A stretch of DNA of 64,000 nucleotides from Baylisascaris procyonis. Taxonomy: Eukaryota; Nematoda; Chromadorea; Rhabditida; Ascarididae. The DNA is taken from positions 372,001 to 436,000 of the forward strand of contig JAZARR010000206.1 in the NCBI GenBank assembly GCA_037389465.1, given 5' to 3'. Positions 15,001 through 60,884 of this stretch are shown here, in pieces. The translations under genes were made by a program, and so were the position numbers. The notes below the pieces were generated by a model, which saw nothing but the letters and a program-made list of their open reading frames with translations, did no database searches and was not told where the DNA came from. Positions within the stretch are counted from its first letter, which is position 1; each line of letters starts with the position of its first letter.

Positions 15001-16803
15001 TCAGATTCTTTCGATTCGATAAGAACACTATAGTATGGAAAATCTTTTGTGAAAATTGCCTTTCCGGTATTCCTTTTGAATATAGTTACCGGATCCGGCT
15101 TGCCCTGAAAAACGTTGACTCGCATCAGCATATTCCGGAAAATAAATTTTTCTTTACAAGTATTCATAATGAACTATGCATATCTCCTATGCAGTTATTT
15201 CCTCTTCCATACTTAATCATCGTATTATTTATTTCACGCATTCGTTTCATACAGGTTGGAAATATTTATAGATGTTCATATGGGTGTTCATAAGAGTTGA
15301 AAAATATAGAAAAATATTCAAAAAGGTTGAAAAATATGGAAAAATATTCATAAAAGTTGGAAAATACAGAAAAAATGTTCATAAAAGGTTGAAAAATGTG
15401 GAAAAATATTCATAAAATCCGCAAAAACGAGTGGCAGAAAAATTGAAAACTACGACTGAAGAAAATAGAAGACCGCTTTTATTCATCGAGAAAAGGTTTT
15501 CAACGATATAATTAAATGATTAGAAATGAGTAAATAATGATATTGGTTTTGATTATTTTAATTAATTAACAAAAATTTAGTGGAAATAATTTCAAGTGCA
15601 ATGCAGATTTCATTCAAATTTTATTCAATTTTAAAAAAAAAAAAAAGTTTGCAAAAAATTTTCTTTTAAAAGAATTATTGCAATTGTTTCAAAAAAAAAA
15701 AAAAAAAACAACTACAATATAAGGAAATTGTTTGCAAAAAGAAAACTTATTGCTCATATAATACACAAAATTGAATTGCACTTTACAACAGTGATCCGGT
15801 TTCGACGATAACGATTGCGAATCGATTCGTTTTCTTTCTAATTTAGCGATTGAAAGTATTCATTTATGAAATAGATTTCGAATATTGCATTAAAATAGTG
15901 TCCTTTTTTTGATTGATTTTTTACTGAAATGGAAATTGATAGGTACCAAAAGTTTAGAAAGGCGTTCCAATTAGTATCATACTTCAATGGGACATCGGAG
16001 GGATCATTGTCGGTGAAGAGGGCCGAAGAGAGGGGGACGACAGTGAAAATGTCGCAATTTCCCGCATAATACTAGAGCTTCATGCTACTCAAGTGTAAGG
16101 TGTGATATCTGGTAAGGTCATTTCAAGGTCACTTTGGCCACTTGCGATCACTTGACACCTAAACTATAATCTACTTGCGGTTTTCGCGAAGAACATATCA
16201 ACATTATAGTCAAAAAAAAAATGGAAAACGCGCCAAAGAAGCCTGCACGATACGTGTTTTATGTAACCATGTCTAATTAAACCAAACAGCTTAACGACTT
16301 TCTGCAGGACAACAATTTTATCATATACCTACCTGTTCAATTTTACACATATCTACCTATTTCAGGTTATATTCATTAAAATCTATTACTGTCGTTTTTG
16401 TGATTCGAGATTTGAAACCATTAAACAGACAGACAAAAGACAGGCAGACAGACAGACAGACTCGTCGTAATGCATTTTGTGGAAAATTAGAAAGCATTTA
16501 ATAGTGTATCTATTTGTCTTTTTAAATAAAAAATATGAGGGAGATGATTTCATTTTAGAGATTAGAAGCATTCATCAACGAAATCCTTCTCAACAATGGT
16601 CACTACTTATTTTAATTGTGTCTTCATGAGGGATTCTTTATATTATAGTAATGAAGAGACAATTGACTTATTCTTTGAAAGATTATTTCTTTTTAGAAAT
16701 AATGGACTGAAAAAAAAAGATCCAGAAAGACTAGATCCTTCTTGCGGCATTTTTGATTATTTGCTCTTTGTCCTTCTCTGTTTCCCTCTGTCCCTCTGTC
16801 CCC

Positions 16804-16842
<39 letters not shown>

Positions 16843-17269
16843 CCTAGGATTATTATGGAAAGGTTAATCCGCAAAACATATAAACGTGCTCCCATTGCTA
16901 ATTATTTTATCGTTCATAAATTTTACAGTTATACACTCCTGTCTATAACGTCTCACTAGCAACAACTGCATTCCAGTAAACGATTGATATAAAGGAAGAA
17001 GAGGAAATTGAAGGGGTGCTATAACAATCACCTCTCTCTCCAAATAAAATATTCTATAGGTGAGATGATTAGATTTTTTAAAGGTAAGGGGGGGGGGATT
17101 TACGAGAATTGGTAATTTAATATTATTCGATGAAAAATATTAAAAATAATTAAATTTGTAATAGATAAATGAATTAAAATATATTCAAAACACATCATGC
17201 GCTCATTACCTTTGCGTAAATATTAATGACGAAGGTGATCGTTAGAAGAGGAATGAGCATAGATGCCAT
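10780..17269 (-). CDS. small ER protein disulfide isomerase-like protein with CTAC active site and C-terminal KDEL
   Basis: Six minus-strand exons join in phase: 17269-17210, 15104-14943, 14122-13979, 12672-12495, 11775-11597 and 11262-10780, giving about 401 aa. Exon 1 encodes a 20-residue hydrophobic leader ending INIYAK, a likely signal peptide. Exons 2-4 match the PDI b' domain (KAIFTKDFPYYSVLIES, VRFIFINTD, EDVPTILFIDL, then WDAKPVKQLVGKNFEE). Exons 4-6 give a C-terminal thioredoxin (a') domain with FVMFYASWCTACK, MDATTNEIPHIPILDVPT and YYTDDERTAEAFYRFI. The tail is about 140 residues of mixed Lys/Glu/Thr charge ending KKDEL, the ER retrieval signal. Known PDIs (a-b-b'-a', about 490-500 aa) carry two CGHC sites; here only one redox site is found and it reads CTAC. 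I saw no CGHC-type domain in the 2.1 kb between exons 1 and 2, though small exons there could be missed. The link of the signal-peptide exon to exon 2 rests on matching phase (0/0). Family assignment is firm; the N-terminal structure is not. Confidence 0.8.
11967..12004. repeat. (TA)n microsatellite
   Basis: A run of alternating T and A of about 38 bases lies in the intron between exons 4 and 5 of the PDI-like gene. Confidence 0.9.
15296..15418. repeat. four-copy degenerate minisatellite of about 30 bp
   Basis: Units start with GTTGAAAAAT or GTTGGAAAAT at 15296, 15326, 15356 and 15388, and end in ATTCATAAAA or a close variant. The array lies in the first intron of the PDI-like gene. Units are 30-32 bp with a few substitutions. 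Confidence 0.8.
16424..16461. repeat. (CAGA)n-bearing stretch
   Basis: An interrupted CAGA/CAGG run in the first intron of the PDI-like gene. It is one of about five similar stretches in the window, in both orientations. Confidence 0.7.
16799..16838. repeat. (CT)n tract
   Basis: A pyrimidine tract, mostly CT dinucleotides with a few interruptions, in the first intron of the PDI-like gene. Confidence 0.85.
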
Positions 17270-17954
17270 TCTTGTTTCGTCAACGAAGTAAAACTTAGTG
17301 CACTGTCATGCCATTAAACGAGGTCGTCGTTCGGGCGAATCAACAATTTACACAACACGCCCATCTCTACTTCAATATGCTCTACTTGTTTGGCATCTAT
17401 TTTAGACATTTGTTAGCTATCGGTTATTGGGTGTTAAATCAACTCATAGTTATCTTATCATATTATAATATTATTTCTTTAATAAAACTTTAGACGATTT
17501 TCGAACTTATCTTTTATCATTTATATATTTTATTTAGTTATCAATTCAACTTTATTATCGCTAAATCACATTTACAAACGTTCGAACAAAAAATGGATAA
17601 AACTACTCGAAAATAAATACTGTTATTAAATTGTAATATTTATTTCAATAGTGAAGAACTATCCATAAAAAAAAACATATATATATATATATATATATAT
17701 ATAACCATTTAATTATGAATGATTGCGATATTTTAGCTGAAGAGAAATTTCCAATTTTCCTTTAGGAATATTTTTAAAAAAATTATTGAAACTTTGAAAG
17801 TATATATCGAATTATTTGAATTTTAATATTTATACAATGCAATTAGTGCTAAAAAAAAGGAACACAATTATTCATATTGATTTATTCATATAATAAATCA
17901 ATAATTAATTTTTTCTTTCTATTGTGATGACGATTGTCTCATTAATCGTATCGT
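17270..17954. other. short interval between two same-direction minus-strand genes
   Basis: It holds a (TA)n run of about 24 bases near 17680 and otherwise AT-rich sequence. It must contain the 3' UTR of the gene ending at 17955 and the promoter or trans-splice region of the PDI-like gene. The spacing of about 690 bp would suit a nematode operon, but no spliced-leader acceptor was identified with confidence. Confidence 0.4.
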
Positions 17955-18764
17955 TTATATTGGTGCGATTTGAGTTGATCGTTCATCAGATGGACACTCA
18001 AATATCGCATCGAGATCTAGTCGAATGAGTTTTTGCTCTGATGTGGAGAGGAATTTCTTTGTTGTTTCGAATTCAATCTGTAAAATTTAATTGGCATTTA
18101 AGAAACTTTGAAAAAAAAAAAGGAAGAAGAATTCAACTCATTTCTTTTTATTTTCCATGATAAACCTGCCGTTTAGTCAGCCTATCTTAAATAAGCAGGA
18201 GAAAGGGGGCAAAATCAAGGGAGGAGAATATCAATGGAGGAGGGGGGGGGGGAGAAGAGGAAAATGCTTCTATCACAAAATGATCACCTTCAATTATCCT
18301 ACTTTCTTACAATAAAAATTTTCGATTCAATTAGCTTAATTCGTTTATTTAGAAATGCTATTAAATATTATCATAGATTATCATATCATAAACTCTTATC
18401 ATAGATAAGAGCTTTTTTCTTTATTTTCTATTTGCATTTATTAACTTTATTTTATATAAATGTGTTAATGAAAACGATCTAATAAATCGATATTTAAAAA
18501 AAAAATTTAAATATAAATAAAAATAGCAGTTTGTTTTATCATCAAGAAACGATTTCTGCAATTATAAACGATGAATAAAGGAAATAAACAACATACAACA
18601 AATGCATAGTTTCGTACTCCATTTGCATCCGGTTCAACTGGTGGCAATTCAACACCATGAAACACATCTGAAAGCTTATTTAATGCTTTCCCTTTAAAAC
18701 TAATAAGATCATCCTATATGAACACATTAAAATTGTGAGCAATAATTATAATACAAGATAACAC

Positions 18765-18825
<61 letters not shown>

Positions 18826-20586
18826 TATCTCAAGAGTAAGTAATCTCCAAAAGGAAACCTCAACGAAACTTACATGTTTTGCATTTATGGTTCAGTTGGG
18901 TTTCTGAAGCACCAGCCGGCTGACGAGATGAAACGAGGTCAAGTTCGGTCTCAGGCCAATACTCCTCTATTACTCCACCATTCTTCTCGTCCAGTGTATA
19001 AATAATCTTTGCTGTACTCGTCGTTCTAAACTTTTCATGAAAATGCAAATTATTTAAACAATGGACGAATATAGTCAAGCAGGCGATATTAGTGTTTCAT
19101 ATTGCGCATAGGGGTCTATGAAATGCCAAAAGGCAAGGATTAGTAAAATAGATTGGCGAGTGAAGAGGGGAACAAGAGAGGCGGTGGGCAATGCGTCCTC
19201 GCATCCCCATACTCAGATTTTTACACCTTCAAAACGCAGTTGACGACCATCCATTCCATCTTTATAGATCAAAGCTTCCACCCTGTCCCCTTTGAGAAAT
19301 CCGGAATAAAATTATGCCTCTCCTTAAAAGTCGACTAGAAACGATGGATCTAATCTGATCTCACTATTCGTCGTTATAAATTTCTAGATGCTCTTCTCTT
19401 GGACAGTGGTCATTTTCAATGGACATTGGCTTCCATCTTTCTTCATTAGAATTAAGAAATAATTAATGTTTGCGGCATTGAATAGTTTTTCTATAATATT
19501 GTCTAGTTTTTTGTCTAATCTCGTTACCTAAATCATTCCCTTCATTTCGCAAAACCATTACAGCGATAGAGAGGACGAGATTATTAATTGTACACTGTCG
19601 ATATTTTTTGAATATCACTGTGGATAATCTTTACTATGAAGTAGAAAATTTCAGCCGGCAAAATTTATTTCTATAAGATGTGATTCCATTAAGTAAAATC
19701 ATGACATTCAATAAATTTAATAATTAACGCATAAATTTCAAAAGTTAAAAAAAAGGCTTAATTTAGAGGTTTAGCTTATAAAATTTTACGTTATCGATTG
19801 AAGGAAAAATTTTAAATATATTATTGTGAAATTATTTAAATATATGCAGAGATGAAATTACAAAAAAAATATATATACAAAAGCAACTATAAGAATTCAT
19901 AAAACATATTTATATTCCCATTGATTTTAGTGAATTAAGCAGCGTAAACGAAACCATTTTTCCAGGATGGACTGAAAATAAACGAAAAAATTTACATAGA
20001 GAAATTGCCTTTTGATCAAATTATTAGAGTTATCACTGATAAAGGGAACATAAAAATAATGAATGATGCATAAATTCAATATGCAAATTAATATTAAATA
20101 TTTAAGAAATATTTAAAAAAAAAAAATAGTCGATATACTCACATCGAGATTTCATTTCGATTCGTAATTTCATCTAATTCATCGGCTGTCTTCAAATCAT
20201 CAATAATATTTTCCACTAAATATGGTTTTATTTTATGAAATATTTGTTGAAAATGCTGAAAAATTATTTCAATATTTAATATGCAAAATAAATATTATTA
20301 ATTAATAATTAAATTATTCAAGAGAAGTAAATTTATTCAATAATATAGTGGAATGAATTCGGAATAAAATAGTAATGAGCATTATAAATGTTTCAGTAAT
20401 ATAGTAATATTACAATTGTTAACGAATGTATATTATAAAATTGCCTTATTCATTGTTTTAATTCTTTTTAGTGTGGTTGAAGATTGACTAATCTTAAATA
20501 ATTTTTATTTATAAAATTCCACCAAAATTTACTCCCTATTACTTATATTCATTACTTATATTACTTACACTACTCTATATATACAT

Positions 20587-20637
<51 letters not shown>

Positions 20638-23431
20638 CTTATTAATTATATTAATTGACAGAAATATATAAAGTTTTAAATAAACTTTACTGAATTAAAA
20701 ACAATTAGCGGGATTACCTCACGTTCTCCATCACATTTACCCTCAAGCCAAATTGTTAGAGATTTTGCTATCAGCTTTGCAATTTCATTCTTACGCTCAT
20801 CGTTTTCCGTCTCGAATATCTGAAAAAAAAAAAAAAAGATAAAATTTTACAAAAATAAAATAGAAAATTTTGTAATTTTTACAGTAACGCTCAAGAATAG
20901 AAACACATGAGAATTTTTTTTTTTTTTTAAAAAGCCTAATTTAAAAACATCATTGATTTTTTGAATTTACATCTAGAATTCAATAAAACCCGAAATAATC
21001 TTCCGCCGCATTTAGTGATCACCAAACAAATAAGGTATTCTATATGAGACTATATTAGCGTTTAAATGTACCTTTCCAATTAAAAAATTGACGAAAAACT
21101 TTAGTGAATATAGACTAATCGCCGAAAAGGTTGGCTGAATGATCGCTTCGTTGAGGATCCGAAAAGCATGCTGCAAATAAGACTTCTAAATCTTTAAGAT
21201 AACCAGATAGTATTATCAAAAAAAGTGGGAGAATTCAAGATCTAATTTAGCGGATTATATTCATGCTTTCGAGACATATTCGAGACGATCATCTAAGTAA
21301 TAGCAAGAGAAAATTATAAAATTATATATCAGAATTCAATAAAATTTTTCAATGGAACTTTCCAAATTGTACTGGTAGATTGTGTTATTTATAAAAAAAG
21401 ACCATAGAACATTACTGCTACGATACAAATTTTGCATAATATGATCAATGAATCAAAAAATTTATAAACAATAGACAATCAAATATTCAAAAAAAAAAAA
21501 AAATCACCAACCTCATAGATGATATTCCTCGAATCAGCAGAGATCACATCAATATTTACTATCGCAATCGCAAATGGTGCGCTCTGTGGCATCGAAGCAA
21601 GCATAATAAGTTGTCGATTAATTTCCGCATACATTTCCCACATTTGTAAAGCATTTGATGCTGCTAACGATTCCACGATCTGTGATATATTCATAAATTG
21701 AATTGTTTTTTTTTTGAATTTCTTATGTGGGATTATTTTTGAAATAATTTTCATAGTATGTGAAATTTTCTCAACAACTTGCTAGCAACTTATCTATGCA
21801 ACTTTAAAACATTTTTATTTGTTCAATAAGTAAAATAAAAACTTATCAAAAAAAAAATTTAAATATTTAACAATATATATATCTCAATCACTAAATAATG
21901 AAATATTATTTTCAAATTTAAGAAAATCAAATTGGCCATTAAAATTCGTTTATTTTGCATTTTAATTCTTCTCGTTTTATAAAAAATTTCATGAAAAATT
22001 TTAAAAAATTTATTATTTCTACATTTTGTTCTTCTTATTAAAAATTTTTAAAAAAATATGCATAGAAATACTATATCTAAAAGAGCAAGTATGATAGCAA
22101 TACAAACTTAAAAATATTATAGAATTAACTTCAAATAGAAAAACGATCTGATAGATAAATTAAGGGTTGAAGAAATTAACGTAAATCCAACAGTGTCCCA
22201 ACGAAAGGAATGCAGAATTTTTTCAATGCAAAAAAATTTTTAGCTGTATACCATATTTAGTGGAATAATAGCACGACCATTAGCGTAGTCAATTGCATTC
22301 GCAATTCCATCACTCGTTAAATAATGTTGCCGTTCTTTGAGATAATCTAGATTTATTACGACGGGGCATTTTCCTAAAATATATCCGCCAACTTATTGTT
22401 TCAATTGTTTCATAAATATTTTTACAAATTTCTTTTTCGGCGCTCAAATTTGTATTTATACATTATTGGCGACAAACATAGAACTAGGGATTGACAGCTC
22501 ATTAGAGATTATATATGACGGTGCAAAATTTCAGCGCAATTAACCGATATGCAAATTTTTGATAACAGTCAATAGGCTAGAAATGGTGAGCGGTAATATT
22601 ATCGCCGACAGTAACGAAGAATAAGTTGAAATATTTACGGATATCGAACAATAAAATATTGCATTTAAATAAATTTACATAATTAATTAACATGTAAATA
22701 GAAATAACATTACATTTAACAATTTAACAGGTAGTGATATAACAGGTATTTTTTGTATAATTTATGAAAATTCCTTAATGATGACCTATTGCTTTCGATA
22801 AAAAGAATTCTAACCACGTGTAATAAGTCGTTTGATGTAATCGGATGCAGTAATGATTCGAGAGTCTGCGATACGAAATCGAATGCCATCAAATTTGAGG
22901 ATGCGATACGCCGATATTGCAGGCATCTTTTGCATTGATGTCTTTAAATTATAATTTTTATGCGCAAAAAAATATGTTCAGAATATTTATATTTATAAAA
23001 TATGGAAAATAATCTAACTTATTTATAAAATATAAAACATTTATTTATTTATGAAACAATTTATTTATTTAAAAAATCGGACTTATTTATAAAAAGCATT
23101 AGGTGACTCTAAGGAAAGATCGCTTCGAGAAATACTTTCAACAACCGCAATGCAAAACTATTTCAAAGATTTTTAAAAATCGTTTGAAAATTTATTAAAG
23201 AATTCTGAAAATTTATTCACAACAGAATAAATTGCTTAGATATTTTTTTATTATTACGACATACTGAGTGTTTCATTTTTGAAAATACTCAAATAGTCGC
23301 GGTGAAGGCAAAAAACCAACTAAAAAGGAAAAAAACGCATACCAAAAAAAAGGACAGACCTTTCTTTCGACGATGATACACGCCGGTAAATTTTCGGAAA
23401 GAACAAGACGAGAAGCTTGCCGCATCGCCAT
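17955..23431 (-). CDS. unrecognised conserved-looking, mostly helical protein (multi-exon)
   Basis: Exons on the minus strand: 23431-23360, 22941-22815, 22373-22252, 21679-21512, 21170-21072, 20819-20718, 20255-20143, then 19025-18935, 18713-18600 and 18077-17955 (TAA), about 376 aa. The first seven joins are consistent in phase (0,1,0,0,0,0) with plausible splice sites. The protein starts MAMRQASRLVLSENLPACII and contains ITASDYIKRLITRGKCPVV, LAASNALQMWEMYAEINRQL, FAIAIVNIDVISADSRNIIY and a charged helical part IIDDLKTADELDEI. The later exons read TSTAKIIYTLDEKNGG, LISFKGKALNKLSDVFHGVE and IEFETTKKFLSTSEQKLIRL. I recognise no family, signal peptide or membrane span. The donor of the 19025-18935 exon (GTTTCA) is weak, and a stronger donor downstream (GTAAGT at about 18873) gives the wrong phase, so that boundary is uncertain. 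An alternative last exon, 19971-19935, is described separately. Confidence 0.6.
18768..18826. repeat. (TA)n microsatellite
   Basis: About 58 bases of alternating T and A between two exons of the unrecognised minus-strand gene. Confidence 0.9.
19935..19971 (-). other. candidate alternative terminal exon of the unrecognised gene
   Basis: After a TTTTCAG acceptor, one base completes the split codon of the exon ending at 20143. Eleven codons then read PSWKNGFVYAA before TAA at 19937-19935. This would end the protein at 279 aa instead of about 376. It is in phase, but an open stretch this short could arise by chance. Confidence 0.3.
20588..20637. repeat. (TTTA)n microsatellite
   Basis: About twelve copies of a TTTA tetranucleotide, within an intron of the unrecognised minus-strand gene. 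Confidence 0.9.
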
Positions 23432-26165
23432 CACCTCAGGTCACACTTAAAATAAATATTAAGAGTTATTATCGCAATATCCTTAAGTAAAGATGCTGAA
23501 ATCGAAATATTTGCATATATTTTCAAAGAATTTGAGGAAAAAAACATGCAAATTTATTTAAGTTTTCATTGAACTCTCATTTTGCATATCACATGCTCAA
23601 TGATATCAACGAATGCTTCACAGCAAAAATTCTAAATTATTGTGTGCAATATGTTCTACATGAATGTAGATAATGCATGCGCTCATACTAGTGTGACGAC
23701 ACATAGATGTCCTTAGGTAAGATACCAAAAAGCCTTCCTTACAGGACAGTTGGATGCATTCGAAAAAGTGGGAAAGCATGGCAGAGGAGTTGGCGCGATA
23801 TGCGTTTTTGCATTCTACTCATCTCATCGACAACTTTCATAAGCAATCAGCAAATAATTAATGTACAAAATGATGCGTGTATACTCTTTAATAATTCGAT
23901 CGCTCGTATAAATCTTTTAAAAGAGATTCGATATTTATATCCAACCGGGTGGAAATAAGAATCCATCTTAGATAAGATGGCTCCAACTTTGAATAACTCC
24001 AGCTTTTTGGCTAGTGATAGATCGAAGTGGAATTGTAGCACGTCATGCCATAAGATTTTATGAAGATATCTTTAGTGATTGCCAAGTGGGAACCATCGGA
24101 CAGACAGACAAGCAGACAGACACATACACACACGTACTTAGACACTACTTGATGTCGGCAATAATAATACATTTTTGCAAAAAGAAAAAAAGTTTACAGT
24201 TGTGTAAAAATTCGACTAAAAAATTCAACTTGAAAGCTTGAAAACAGCGATAAATATTGTTACCGCAAATAGTAACACCATTATTGTACTAAATATCTGA
24301 GCGATCACCGCTACCGGAATTGTAACCGCTCAAGCAGTTAGCTATTTTCCGGTTCAGTGAGAAGTTTAGACAAAATGCGTTTTTTTAGAGAGAAGAAAAA
24401 AGATGGACGGGGAAAAAATTTTAATACTTTCTGCAATATTAGCGCTGTGATAATCAGCGAAGTTTAAAGTCTCTATAAGATCATTTTACCATAGAATATC
24501 CCTATGGTACCCTAAATAATTTCAGGTCAAACTTTTTGAATTTTATTATTGAAATTTTTCTTGATTAGTAACCTTTCTATACGTAATTGGATTACTTCCA
24601 AAATTTTAACGAAATTGTAATCGAGGTACTAATGTGATGTGCAGTTATTATGAGTGCATTATTTCCGCTCACAAGAGGAAGGTTATACGAAGGTGATATG
24701 CGCTGTTCATCTGTCCATTTCCTCTCCAACGTCGAGTACGAGACAGTCGGCTGGAACTGACAACTATTGAATGCGTTAAGGATGACTTCCCTTTGATTAA
24801 TCCATTCCCTTTCCTAATTCGTCTTCAGTTTACTTCCTCTATAACAATCGGCGAACAACTCAACCGTTTTCTTTCAGTAATTATGCATATGTTTGGAAGA
24901 TTTTACAAATGCTTTCAGTCAGGTATTTTTCAGTATTTGGATAATTTGCATATATGCAAATATGCATAATTTTTGATATTCCCTGGGAAAGAATATACAT
25001 CATTTCCGTTTAGTTCAATTACATGTTGAAAGTCGTTAATGTTGAATTTCATTCCTCTTTAAGAAATAGAAGAGTTACTGCTGGTACTAATTGATTTTCG
25101 TATTGAAGCTTCATATGAGTGAATTTATCGGCACCACAGTGCCAAGGTCTTTTATGGTCTTAGTGTAGCTATGACGAAATTTTTAAATCACCCAATCATG
25201 AACGATGAGGATTGGCTGTAATGAGGAGAGACTTACAATAAACTTTGCTATTGTTTAGATAAATTGATTGCCAAGTTAGAGATTATTTCCGTGCAGAGCA
25301 CGTGGATTCACATATGACAGCATATTAGGATCCGAGTGAAAAAAAAATTAGTCATAGCTGCACATTGTTTAGTGATAAATCGCGGTATTGCTCGTATTTC
25401 CTGTTTGCTTGTGGATGTTTATTGGCAGTCGGTTGGTGCTTAAAATTCTACTTGTAATATTTTTATTCAGGGAACGTTTCTTTTATTTTTTTGCACCAAT
25501 AAGTTCAGTATATTCTATTAGAGCGTTAATTTCTATAGGTTTGTGTTAAATTCACTCTTGTTCGCCACCGAGAGCGGCTGGTTTATTTCTGCGTGCATGT
25601 GGATATTCTTGTGGGGATATATCCTTGGATATGTGTGGATATACACCCGTGTCATGTTTTCAATGAGGCCTTCATCCACCGCAGATATAATTTGATGCAT
25701 TTATGTGTGGTGATGATTTAGACCTTATTTCGTTCCTGACGTGATCGCGATCGGCCTCGATTTACTTCAAATCGCCGGTCTTCCTTCCTGTTGTGTTTTA
25801 TAGAACCGTTAATAAGTCAAAGTCTTCCATCCATCTAATAACGACTATTATTCTAATTTATGAAGTATTCGTTGTTGCTTTCATATTACATAATTGATTT
25901 TACTTCATATTACATTAATTGGTTTTACTTTATTTGTATGTTTGCTGTAGCAGATTTAACTGTAACTCCGATGATCTGTATTGTTTTATGTGTATTTCAT
26001 ACGTACGTCATCCTTGATCGTTCCATCGAATCATCCACTCTCTAAGGTCTTTTTATTTCAGGAAATAGTCGTACTCATTATTGAATGCGGCCTGTTGGGT
26101 TACTACGAGTTGTGTTGTGTGCTTGTCGTCGTGTCCATTGAGCTGGGTACTTCAGCTTCTCTGAG
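23432..26165. other. head-to-head intergenic region, probable divergent promoters
   Basis: It separates the minus-strand gene starting at 23431 from the plus-strand ICE1-like gene starting at 26166. Several open frames of 60-85 codons exist but show no domain and no coherent splice structure. A (CAGA)n-bearing stretch lies at 24099-24134. Two-way transcription from this interval is inferred from gene orientation only. Confidence 0.45.
24099..24134. repeat. (CAGA)n-bearing stretch
   Basis: CAGACAGACAAGCAGACAGA followed by a CA-rich run, in the head-to-head intergenic region. It is preceded by GTGGGAACCATCG. Confidence 0.7.

Positions 26166-60884
<34,719 letters not shown>

Noticed and set aside
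15838..16071. Minus-strand open stretch (DIFTVVPLSSALFTDND) in the first intron of the PDI-like gene as a missed b-domain exon
   Set aside because: It lacks a convincing polypyrimidine acceptor and a clear donor in the right phase, and its sequence does not match a thioredoxin fold well enough. It is the best place to look for missing exons.
17955..23431. Assignment of the unrecognised gene to the Sec1/Munc18 family
   Set aside because: First impressions of helical segments did not hold: no characteristic motifs were found and the length is too short.
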